From the NCBI RefSeq assembly GCF_021496665.1, contig NZ_CP071246.1, forward strand, positions 372,001 through 436,000: DNA of 64,000 nt, read 5' to 3'. Of this stretch, positions 27,706 to 36,300 are shown piece by piece. Under the pieces are notes generated by a model. It was not told where the DNA came from, searched no databases, and was given only the letters and a program-made list of their open reading frames with translations. This stretch comes from Corynebacterium sp. CNCTC7651 (GTDB lineage Bacteria; Actinomycetota; Actinomycetes; Mycobacteriales; Mycobacteriaceae). The first letter of the stretch is position 1, and each line of letters starts with the position of its first letter. The position numbers and the translations under genes were made by a program.

Positions 27706-29166
27706 TTAGAGCGGCATGTTGCCGTGTTTCTTCGGGGTAGGGTACACCACCTTACGCTCCAGTAACCTCAGGCCCTCCAACACCTGTGCGCGCGTGTGGC
27801 TCGGCTCCAGCACCGCATCCACAAGGCCGCGCTCAGTGGCCACGTAGGGGTTCAAATTCTCGGCCTCGTACTCCGCCACGTCGGTGCCTATGGCGGTGGC
27901 TGCTGTTGCGGCGTCGGCAAGCGCGATCTGCGCCGTAGGCCAGGCGTACACCAGGTCCGCGCCCAGGCCCTTGGAGCCGAGGAGCGTGTACGCCACGCCG
28001 AGGGCCTTCCGCGTGATCACGGTGATGGTGCCCACCTGGGCCTCGGCGAAGGCGTAGGCCAGGGCGGCGGCGCCGGCAGCGGAACCTGCGGCCTCTTCCT
28101 CCGCCGTGGCCACGAAGCCGGGGCAGTCCACCAGGTGGAGAATCGGCAGGTTGAACGCGTCGCACGTACGGATGAAGCGGGCTGCCTTCTTAGCGCCGCT
28201 GGCAGTCAGCCGGCCCTCATCGACGCTGGGCTGCGTTGCGACGATTCCTACCGCCCGCCCCCCAACATGCGACAACCCTGTCAGCACATTCGGCGCGAAC
28301 GCGGCACCCAGCTCGAAGAAGTCTCCGTCGGTGACGGCCGCGATGATCTTGGTGACGTCGTACGGCGCGGCATCGTCGTCCGGCATGAACTCGTCCAGGT
28401 TCACGTCCGCGCCGTCCGCCTCCGCAGCGTCCTGGGCCTTGACGCCAAGCGGCGAGCCCGCCTGGTTGTTCAGCGGCAGGTAGCCCAGCAGGGTGCGGAC
28501 AAGCTGGGTCGCCTCAGCATCGTCCGCGGCGGTGATGTGCGCTAGTCCGGTGTTGCCCGCGTGGACCTCAGCCCCCGCGGCGGCACCGGTGATCTGCAGC
28601 GACGCACCCTCCACCATCACGGTGACATCCGCCAGCGGCACCGTCGTCGCCGCCAGCGCGCTCGTGTCGCCCGCCACCACGGCAATCTGCGGGATCAGCC
28701 CGGAAGCCACGGACGCCTCGCGCAAGATCTTGGCCTGCATGTGCGCAGTCACAATGCCCTCCTGCCAGCGCGGGCCCGCAGAATCGTAGATGCCCACCAC
28801 CGGCACGCCGGTCTTCATTGCAAGGTCGTAGATCTTCAACATCTTCTCGGCGTAAACCTCGCCGACCGCGCCGTCGAAGATCGTGCCGTCCTGGGCGAAT
28901 ACGCAGACCCTGCGACCGTCGATAAGCCCGTAGCCCGTCACCACACCATCCGTGGCGGGCTTGGTGCGGTACATCTTGAAAGCCTCGACCCGGTGGCGCG
29001 CGAGCGCGTCCGTCTCCACAAACGTCCCAGCGTCCAGCAGCTGCTCGAGGCGAGCGCGCGCCGGCGACGCCACATCCTGACCCGCCGGGGCCTGCGATTC
29101 GGCCAGGCGATTACGCAGGTCCTCGATTCGGCCGGCGGTGGTGGTCAGGTCGGGCTTTGCAGTCAT
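27706..29166 (-). CDS. accD2: Acyl-CoA carboxylase beta subunit, divergent (AccD2/AccD3-type)
   Basis: 486 residues of the carboxyltransferase family, shorter than AccD1 in this window (527). N-terminal and C-terminal crotonase-like domains are both present (CVFAQDGTIFDGAVGEVYAEK; ARFIRTCDAFNLPILHLVDCPGF). However, both glycine pairs that form the oxyanion holes in AccD1 are altered: [11 protein letters not shown] becomes VAGDTSALAATT, and [12 protein letters not shown] becomes LGVAYTLLGSKG. Position between accE and the rest fits dtsR2/accD2, which with AccD3 is needed for mycolate-forming acyl-CoA carboxylation in C. glutamicum. Whether it is catalytic itself is doubtful. Confidence 0.78.
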   Translation of the reverse strand: MTAKPDLTTTAGRIEDLRNRLAESQAPAGQDVASPARARLEQLLDAGTFVETDALARHRVEAFKMYRTKPATDGVVTGYGLIDGRRVCVFAQDGTIFDGAVGEVYAEKMLKIYDLAMKTGVPVVGIYDSAGPRWQEGIVTAHMQAKILREASVASGLIPQIAVVAGDTSALAATTVPLADVTVMVEGASLQITGAAAGAEVHAGNTGLAHITAADDAEATQLVRTLLGYLPLNNQAGSPLGVKAQDAAEADGADVNLDEFMPDDDAAPYDVTKIIAAVTDGDFFELGAAFAPNVLTGLSHVGGRAVGIVATQPSVDEGRLTASGAKKAARFIRTCDAFNLPILHLVDCPGFVATAEEEAAGSAAGAAALAYAFAEAQVGTITVITRKALGVAYTLLGSKGLGADLVYAWPTAQIALADAATAATAIGTDVAEYEAENLNPYVATERGLVDAVLEPSHTRAQVLEGLRLLERKVVYPTPKKHGNMPL

Positions 29167-29198
29167 GAGGCTTTAGTCTAATTCGCCCCGCTAGGGCT

Positions 29199-29462
29199 CT
29201 ACCACTCCGGCCCGCGGCGGATGCGAATCGGGCCCTTCACAGTCGCGATGTCCACCTCCGAATCGCCCTGCGTGATGCGCACGGTTCCGGCGTCCGCCAT
29301 CTGCGCCGCCACCGCCCGCACCGCGTCCATGTGCCCGCGCCACTCGTCGGCGCTGAACAGGGCGCGCGCGACCTCGGAGGGGCAGATCGAGGACTCCTCC
29401 TTCCGCGCCTGGAGCATTTTGCTTATCGACGTTCGAATTTCCGCCTCCCCAACCTCAGTCAA
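29199..29462 (-). CDS. DUF3253 protein
   Basis: 87 residues with the DUF3253 signature: SICPSEVARALF, WRGHMDAVRAVAAQM, GTVRITQG and KGPIRIRRG. It looks like a winged-helix fold with no known function. The start is probably TTG at 29462, because AAGGAGG precedes it and it overlaps the upstream membrane gene's TGA; ATG starts are not available at the right place. An exact GCTTATCGACG copy lies antisense within it and encodes a rare ATA codon. Confidence 0.65.
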   Translation of the reverse strand: MTEVGEAEIRTSISKMLQARKEESSICPSEVARALFSADEWRGHMDAVRAVAAQMADAGTVRITQGDSEVDIATVKGPIRIRRGPEW

Positions 29463-29886
29463 GGCGCCCCTCCTTGTGCACGCGCCGCGCCGCGCCGATG
29501 AGCGGGAGCTGCAGCGGCAACCTCCCGATAGCCAGCGCGCGCTTGGCCGGCGGTTGGTCGCGCCACTGCCACGCCATGTAGAAATTCGCGGGCCAGACGG
29601 CCGCGAGGAGCACCGCCGCGAACAGGCCGCCGAAACGCTGCATCTTCCGCGACCTGCGCCGGTGGCCAGCGTGGTTGCGAGGCCCGAGCCAGGGTGCCGC
29701 GAGCAGGGTAGCGGCGGCGATCTCAGCTGCCCCGGAGGCGTAGGTGTACGTGCGCGGACGGCCGGGCAGCTGCGGCGGCACGATGCCGTCAAACGGTGCT
29801 GGCTTGGCAAAATGCAGCGCGCCTGCGCCGGCGAAAAGCGGGATCAGGAAACGGGACGGGAATCGCATACGGCCAGCATAGGGCAT
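29455..29886 (-). CDS. DoxX-like small membrane protein
   Basis: 143 residues with about four hydrophobic segments (FLIPLFAGAGALHFAKPAPF, AAEIAAATLLAAPW, FGGLFAAVLLAAVWPANFYM). The ALHFAKPAPFDGIVPPQLPG motif and a late MAWQWRD fit DoxX-like/YphA-type membrane proteins, whose role is unclear. ATG 29886 or 29868 could be the start. A basic cytosolic loop (RNHAGHRRRSRKMQR) lies in the middle. It overlaps the DUF3253 gene by 8 bp. Confidence 0.6.
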   Translation of the reverse strand: MPYAGRMRFPSRFLIPLFAGAGALHFAKPAPFDGIVPPQLPGRPRTYTYASGAAEIAAATLLAAPWLGPRNHAGHRRRSRKMQRFGGLFAAVLLAAVWPANFYMAWQWRDQPPAKRALAIGRLPLQLPLIGAARRVHKEGRLD

Positions 29887-29938
29887 TTGTAGCGAAAGGG
29901 TGTTCGAGCTCGGGCGGGGCGAGGTGGGGCGGGCTTCC

Positions 29939-29944
29939 TACACT
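29939..29944 (+). promoter_or_regulatory. -10 hexamer before the first paralogue gene
   Basis: TACACT, 77 bases before ATG 30021, in the 134-base gap between divergent genes. Same -10 form as other promoters here. Confidence 0.35.
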
Positions 29945-30020
29945 CATGAACGCCCCCGCAAGCTCCACCTATTTCCGCAGGAGGCTCGGTAGTTTTCCCA
30001 CCCACTTTCAGGAGGCCAAC

Positions 30021-31313
30021 ATGGCAAACATTCAGCAAGTAGTCACTTTTTCCACCACCATCGGCAACACGGCGCTGGAGGCCGAGATTTTGGTACAACC
30101 CCTCAGCGGCGAGCACCCTACTGACGCGCAGATTGCATACGTCCACGATTTAGCCGCGCACTTGGTCGACGTTGCGGCGGAGTACCAGCCGGAAGCGGAC
30201 GTGCGCAACGAAAGCCTCGACGCCTACGTGGTCTTGGCCAACACCTTCCAGGTCCTTGACCTCGCGAAGGCATCCACGGATGGGCTGCCGAAGCAGCTCA
30301 AGGAGTACCTCTTCCTCACAACGTCGAACCTCGATGTCCTCGCGATGTGGGACCCGCGGTTCACCCCCGCACTCGCTTTGGCCCGCTACGCGGAGGATAG
30401 GGTCGGCCACTTCATGCTCCATGAAATCGAGGACATTTTGGAGGGGGTGGAATCCTGGATGCCGCAGCGCTATGCCGGGCCCGGTTTCACTCCGCGCCGC
30501 ATGGTGGTGGATGACATCCAGGACCCGGAGGACTTCGCCGCCACCCGCACCCCGGACCACACCGCGGTGAAGGTGAGGATGGTGGAGGACGCGGAGTTGG
30601 ACCACAGCGCCGAAACCGGCCGCACCGTTCTTCCCGTGCCGATGTTCCCGGAGGGAACGCTTGAGACCCGCTGCAGGTCGTATGCCTTTACGCGCGACAT
30701 GGTTATCCAATTCAGGTTCCGCACCGACCGCGAGGCTTTCCACCTACTGCACAAGTTGGATGAGGCGTTCTTGGTCTACACGTCGGAGCGCCGCGGCTCC
30801 ACGCCCTTGGATTTCTACACCGAGTTGGCTTACGCCAAGCAGCTCTGCTCGCTGTCGCGCACCGTGCGCTTCGAAGAGGATGGCGTGTACCGCCGCAACA
30901 TCATCGATGAGCTTTACCCGTCCCTTATCGTGATGTCGCTTTTCGACGTGCAGTATGCCATGCCGATGTACTTCACCCAGCTCGCGGAGACCAAGAACGA
31001 GGACATGACGAGCCAGACCGCGATGCACTTGGTTCACGCGGTTGAAGCCTGGTTGCCGCGCGACATCCAGGAGTACATCCCGGACCAGTGGAGCGAGGAA
31101 CTCAACGACCAGCTCCCCGAACCACTTGTCGATGGCCTCAATGCCCTCCCCGGCGCCCACTTCATCGGTGTCCTTGACACCCAGACGCAGGAGGCCTTCG
31201 ACGCAAAGGGCTTGCCGGATAAGGACTTGCTCAGCCCCATCCCCATCGGGGTGGAGATTGAGGCGGACATTCTCCGCGCGCATAACCTCCAGATTTTCCG
31301 CTGCTGGATTTAG
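30021..31313 (+). CDS. Protein of unknown function, paralogue of the gene at 32281
   Basis: 430 residues, cytosolic, acidic, no membrane helices. I do not recognise the family. It shares three blocks with the protein encoded at 32281-33297: an N-terminal VxFSTT...VxPLxG...AEYxP block, a middle FYTELAYAKQL block (FYADLAHARHC in the other) and a C-terminal AWLPRD...VDGLNALPG block. The middle of this copy has a roughly 100-residue insertion (MWDPRFTPALALARYAEDR and following). AGGAGG six bases before ATG 30021 fixes the start. The pair flanks a decayed nuclease gene. Confidence 0.6.
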   Translation: MANIQQVVTFSTTIGNTALEAEILVQPLSGEHPTDAQIAYVHDLAAHLVDVAAEYQPEADVRNESLDAYVVLANTFQVLDLAKASTDGLPKQLKEYLFLTTSNLDVLAMWDPRFTPALALARYAEDRVGHFMLHEIEDILEGVESWMPQRYAGPGFTPRRMVVDDIQDPEDFAATRTPDHTAVKVRMVEDAELDHSAETGRTVLPVPMFPEGTLETRCRSYAFTRDMVIQFRFRTDREAFHLLHKLDEAFLVYTSERRGSTPLDFYTELAYAKQLCSLSRTVRFEEDGVYRRNIIDELYPSLIVMSLFDVQYAMPMYFTQLAETKNEDMTSQTAMHLVHAVEAWLPRDIQEYIPDQWSEELNDQLPEPLVDGLNALPGAHFIGVLDTQTQEAFDAKGLPDKDLLSPIPIGVEIEADILRAHNLQIFRCWI

Positions 31314-31370
31314 CCGCGCGGCGCCACCCGGGGCCACCGCAGCGGGGCGCTACCCGCGGGGCACCACCCG

Positions 31371-32215
31371 CTAACCGCGCGGGTGCGCAACCACTTGGGT
31401 TTCGTCCCCGCGGAGGAAAATCAGCTCCAACCGGGTGACGTCCGCGTCTAGGGAGGGGCCCATGAGACGGGCGTACAGCTCGAGCTGGAGGAAGTAGCTT
31501 TCCACCATCTCCCGCGGCGCGTACACGTCCGTCTTGTAGTCGGCGATGACCCAGCCGTCCTCCTCCCGGTAGAGCAGGTCGATGTACCCGTTCACAGCGG
31601 TGGTTTCGTTGCCGCCGACGCGGCCTACCACCGGCACCTCCCGGTAGGCGGCCGGCGCCGCCGCGGCCTGGTACGGTGTCGACTGCGCGAACTGCGCGGC
31701 GGCCCGGGCAACGGCAGCTACCTGCTCCTGCGGAACGTCGTAACGGGCAGCAGCGATCTTGGCCAGCTCCTCCACCGAAGCTTCAGGTGAAACCGGCAGA
31801 CGCTCCATCACCTCGTGGACCGCAGAGCCGAAACTTGTGTCCTTTTCCTCGCGCTGCACGCCGCTGTCCACGGGGCCGAATCGGTGAGCCCCTCCAGGGT
31901 GGCGGGGGATTCGTTGAGGTGCTTGTCGTGGAACACCGTGGGCGCAGCGTCGGGGGCAAGGAAGGCGCTGACTTCGGAGCGGACGTCGTCAAGCGTCAGC
32001 GGCTCCCTGCCGAGCACCCTCGCCGCGTCCTCAACGAACGCGCGCAGCGGGCTGACCTCCACGTTGGCAAACGCGCCTCCTGTCGCGACTGCGGACGTGA
32101 TGTCGTCCAGGGCCTCGGGCCCGCAAAGTACAGTGACCGGCGCCAGGGGATTAGCCCCCTGGATGTTCCGGATCGCACCGGCTACAGGGTGTTCCGGCAG
32201 GTGATTGTCTCCCAT
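31371..32215 (-). pseudogene. Remnant of a PD-(D/E)XK (RecB/AddB-like) nuclease gene
   Basis: Two pieces of one actinobacterial RecB-family exonuclease (normally about 1000 residues) are joined in different frames. The N-terminal piece (32215 to about 31870) has NPLAPVTVLCGPEAL, GAFANVEVSPLRAFVEDAAR and EPLTLDDVRSEVSAFL. The C-terminal piece (about 31871 to 31371) has the nuclease core: SFGSAVHEVMERL, then VNGYIDLLYREEDGWVIADY followed by KTD, with D and K of the PD-DxK site intact. About 700 central residues are missing and the junction near 31865 is out of frame. Clearly a deletion product. Possible DNA-repair helicase-nuclease partners would be elsewhere. Confidence 0.75.
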
Positions 32216-32267
32216 GTTTTGAGGCTACGTTGCCAAGCTCGAGCCCGCGCCCCGAAAGTGCCGCCCG

Positions 32268-32273
32268 TACACT
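32268..32273 (+). promoter_or_regulatory. -10 hexamer of a probable leaderless gene
   Basis: TACACT ends seven bases before ATG 32281, and no Shine-Dalgarno sequence is present, so the transcript is probably leaderless. Confidence 0.45.
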
Positions 32274-32280
32274 CTCGCCC

Positions 32281-33297
32281 ATGGCCACCAAGACCGTTTC
32301 CTTTTCCACCACGGTGGCGGGCGCGCCGCTGACTGCGACTGTGGAGGTCGCGCCGCTGGCCGGTGCGGTGACCCGCGCGCAGGAGTCGTTCGCCCGCGCG
32401 CTGCTGAGACGGTTCATGGACATTTCGGCCGAGTACGTGCCGGGTACCGCGGAAACCGCGCACACCGCAGAACACGCCCCCGCCGCGCCGAAGCTTGCCG
32501 ACGACCCCGCGACCGCCGTGGCCACCCTCGCCGCCGCCGCGGAGGCAATCGCCGATGAACCTGCGCACGCCGCGGATTACCACCTTCTGCGCCGCGCCGA
32601 GGCCCTCGCGGGGGACTTCAACGTGCCCGCCGCGCGCGAGTTGCTGTGGCAGTACCCGGCGGACCCGCACCGGGTGGCCACCGCCGGCGAAGCGCACAGC
32701 GCGCGCGTGACCTGCACGTTTACCGGCGCCGACAGTGGGGTGCTGCACCGACTTGCCGCCGCCGCTGAACGCGCCACCAGCACGTTGCACCCCGTGAACT
32801 TCTACGCGGACCTCGCGCACGCTCGGCACTGCATTGAGCATTTGCTTTACGACGATCTCCTGCCCACCACCGCCCGCCTCGCACCCTTCAGCCCCGAGTG
32901 CGCGGTAGCCACCGACCTCGCCGCGATGGCGCTGGGCTTGAACGTAGAGGGACGAGAAGAAGAGGCCGCGCGTGTGGCCGGGGAAGTCTTGGCCTGGTTA
33001 CCGCGAGACCTGGCCGCGGTGGCGCCCGTGCACGGGTTCGCTGAGCTGGGGGAGACGTGGCAGCAGGTTGCCGTCGATGGGCTCAACGCGCTGCCGGGGC
33101 GCCGGTTCGTAGCTGTCAACGCGGCTGAAACTGACGCCACCCCAGATGCCCACGCCGCACCAGAAGCCGACGCCGCCCCCGAAGCCGACGCCGCCAGTTC
33201 GCGCGGCGTCATTGCCGTGGACCTCGGAGCGGCGATCTCGGGCGCAGATCTCGCCGGCCTCGCCCCGGGGACGCAGCTTTACCGCGCCAAAATCTAA
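32281..33297 (+). CDS. Protein of unknown function, shorter paralogue of the gene at 30021
   Basis: 338 residues, Ala-rich and acidic. It shares with its 430-residue neighbour the N-terminal VSFSTTVAGAPLTATVEVAP block, FYADLAHARHCIEHLLYDDL (about 174) and AWLPRDLAAVAPVHGFAEL ... VDGLNALPGRRFVAV (about 238-280). A Ala/Asp/Pro-rich stretch (TPDAHAAPEADAAPEADAA) then interrupts the C-terminal end; part of it is an 18-bp DNA duplication. No signal peptide. Function unknown; the repeated pairing points to gene duplication with divergence. Confidence 0.6.
   Translation: MATKTVSFSTTVAGAPLTATVEVAPLAGAVTRAQESFARALLRRFMDISAEYVPGTAETAHTAEHAPAAPKLADDPATAVATLAAAAEAIADEPAHAADYHLLRRAEALAGDFNVPAARELLWQYPADPHRVATAGEAHSARVTCTFTGADSGVLHRLAAAAERATSTLHPVNFYADLAHARHCIEHLLYDDLLPTTARLAPFSPECAVATDLAAMALGLNVEGREEEAARVAGEVLAWLPRDLAAVAPVHGFAELGETWQQVAVDGLNALPGRRFVAVNAAETDATPDAHAAPEADAAPEADAASSRGVIAVDLGAAISGADLAGLAPGTQLYRAKI
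33163..33198. repeat. 18-bp tandem duplication
   Basis: Two near-identical 18-bp units built on GAAGCCGACGCCGCC encode a repeated APEADA hexapeptide near the C-terminus of the second paralogue. Confidence 0.7.
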
Positions 33298-33329
33298 CCG
33301 CGGTCATCGAGGTCGGCCGGAGCCGACAC

Positions 33330-36300
33330 CTACCCGCGCGGGTAAACCCCGTCTTCGCCGAGGCGCGCATCCGGGTCGAGGAGCAAGGCGATCTCGCCGT
33401 CGTGGGCATCGCCGGTCTGGAACCGGCGGTTCTCCAACGGAACGAACAGCGTGCGGCGGCCCAGCATGCCGGCATCCAGATGGGCCGCGCCGGCACGCAG
33501 CCGCTGGGTCGCCCGCGCTCGCCAGACTTCCACCGCGGCATCGCCTGCAGCGCCACCGCCTGCCGCCGCGTCGCTAGCCGCGTCGCTGGCGGCGGCCCGC
33601 ACCGCCGCCTCGAACACGCCCGGGTGCGCAAGTACCACCAGCGCGCCGACGTGCCCGAACCCGAGCGAGGTCAGCGCCGCGGCCTTCACGGCGCCCGCCC
33701 CGAGATCCAACCCCTCGCGCAGCCACACCAAGTTCTTCGCCTTCGGCTCGATGAGCGGGTCGAGGCAGTCCAGCGACGCGTTCGGCGGTAACTCGCCGGT
33801 GTGCAGCACATCGATCAGCCCGCCAATCTGCAGCAGCGCCGCGCCGCCTTTGGCATGCCCAACCACCGTCTTCTGCGAGATCACGAACATCGGCGCGCGC
33901 GGATCGCGCCCGGCCGCCGGCCACAAAATCGAATGCAGCTCCGACTCGTTTGGGTCGTTCGCGTTAGTGGAGGTGTCGTGTTTGCTGATGACGCGGACGT
34001 CGTCAAGCGAAAGCCCCAGCGAGCGCAGCGAGCGTGCAAGCCGCGACCGCTCACCCCCGCGCGCGGCCGCAAGCACGCCCAGGCCCGGCGCGGGGATGGA
34101 GGTGTGCGCGCCGTCGCCGAAGGAAGCCGCGTACGCGATCACGGCGTGCACCGGCAGGCCCAGCTCAAACGCGAGGGAGGCGCGCGCGACCAGCACCGTG
34201 CCGCCGCCCTCCGCCTCGAGGAAGCCGCCGCGGCGACGGTCGTTGGCGCGGGAGATGAAGCGGTCCGCGATGCCCTGCGCGCGCATGGCGGCGGTCTCGG
34301 CGGTGGCGTTCATGTCGCCGAAGCCCGCGAGAGACTCCACCTGAACGTCATCGATGCCGCCGGCGACCACGAAATCCGCCTTGCCCAGCGCAATCTTGTC
34401 CACGGCCTCCTCAACGCTCACCGCGGCAGTGGCGCACGCGCCGACCGGGTGCACCATCGGGCCGTAACCGCCCACCAGCGACTGCATGGTGTGCGCCGCC
34501 ACCACGTTCAGCAGCGATTCCTGCAGGATATCCGGCTGGCGCGCCTCGCCGAGGAACCGCGAGACGAACACCTTGTGCAGGCTCTCCAGCCCGCCGAGCC
34601 CGGTGCCTTGCGTCGACGCCACATCCGCCGGGTGCACGGCGCGCAGCAGCTCCGCAGGCGTGAACCCGGCGCCCACGAACGCGTCGACGGCCGTGACCAG
34701 GTTCCACACGGCGAGGCGGTCCATCCCGTCGATCATCTGCGGCGGGATGCCCCACGCCGCGGGATCGAAATCGTCTGGCATCTGGCCCGCCACGGTGCGG
34801 CTGAGCGTCGCCTTCCGCGGCACCGCAGCCTTCGCGCCCGCCAGCCGGGTCACGGTCCACTCGCCGCCGTCCGCGCGCACCACGGTCTTCTCCGGGTCCG
34901 CCGCCGCGATAGCTTGGGCTTCGCTTTCCGACGCCACCTTGAACACCACGTCCTCATCCAAAAACACCTCGACCATGTCGATCGAGCCGCCGTCGGTGAG
35001 GAAGTATTTGTCCGTGAGCTGGCGCACGCCGGCGCGGGCGACCACCTCGTTGCGGAAGCGGTCGAAAATGTCCTCTTCCGCTACGTGCGTGCCGTCCTTG
35101 TCGTACCAGCCCGGCGTGGGGTGTTCCGCCCAGCGCACCAGCCCGGTCATCCAGGCCAGTTCGAGTACGCCGGCAGCGGTGAGGTCTACGTCGCCGGTGC
35201 GGCTGATGCCGTACTCCGCCTCGCGGCGGGTGCGCCCCGAGCCCCAGGAAGACACTTCACCGATGCCGCAGATGACGACCATGTCTTCCAACGCGCACGT
35301 GACCTCGCCCACGTCGACGCTGGCCGGCTGGGTCGGGGCGGCGAGGTTCGGCAGCGCCTTGATCGTTTGCGCCTGGTCGCCGGGTTGGTTGCCGGGTCGG
35401 GCGCTCGGCGCGCGGCGCGAGAGCTCGGCGAGACTGATGTTCGCGTCGCCGAGACCGCCGGTGAGGTCCGCATCCAGCGGCGTCTCCGCGGCACAGGCCC
35501 GAGCCTCGCGGGAGGCGAGCGCAACCAGTTCGTCCGCGATCTCCTCCGGCTCCCACACGCGGATTCCCGCCTCGCGCGCGGCGGGGATGAGCCCGTCGTT
35601 GCCGCTCATGAGGTTCGTGCCCGCGACCCAGCCAATGCGCGCGTGCGCGAGCGTGACACCGTCCGGCCAGCCGGTTTCGGCGGACCACTTGTGCACAATG
35701 GCGTCCATCGCGGCCTTGACCTCGCCGTAGGCGCCGTCGCCGCCGAACGTGCCGCGGTTGGGGCTGCCCGGCAACACCACGTGCGTGCGGGTCGGCGCAT
35801 CGCCCGCCAGCGCGAGGCGGGACAGCCCGGCGATTGTCCGCTCCACACCCCACAGCAGCACACGCGCTTGCGCCTCCGCGTCTGCCCCGGCATCCTCGAG
35901 CGTGCCGGACACACTCGGGGCGGCGAACGGGAACGCCAAGGTGGGGGTGAGCACCGGTTTGGTCACGCGAACGTCGCCGCCCGCGCGCTCTTTCTGCTCG
36001 CGCCCGATCCACTCCAGCAGCGCGTCGATATCCCGGTAGCTGGCCAGGTTCACCGGCACCAGCCACAGCGCCGCGCCCGCCGCCGCATGATCGCGGTACA
36101 GCGCGCGCGCGAACTCCTTCCGCTCCTGGTCCACGCGCGACGCCGTCATAATCACCGTCGCCCCGCCAGCCAATAGCCGCTCCACCACGGCCGTCGCAAT
36201 CGACCCCGGGGCAGCCCCCGTCACCAGCGCAACATCGTCCGCAAATTCCAGCACCGGCTCCCGCTCAGCCGCGGCGGCGATAGCCTCCAACGGCCCGGCA

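Noticed and set aside
33801..36176. Long forward frames opposite fas (also 39360-41834)
   Set aside because: Arg/His-rich shadows of the 3028-residue fas coding strand; no start signals or domains.
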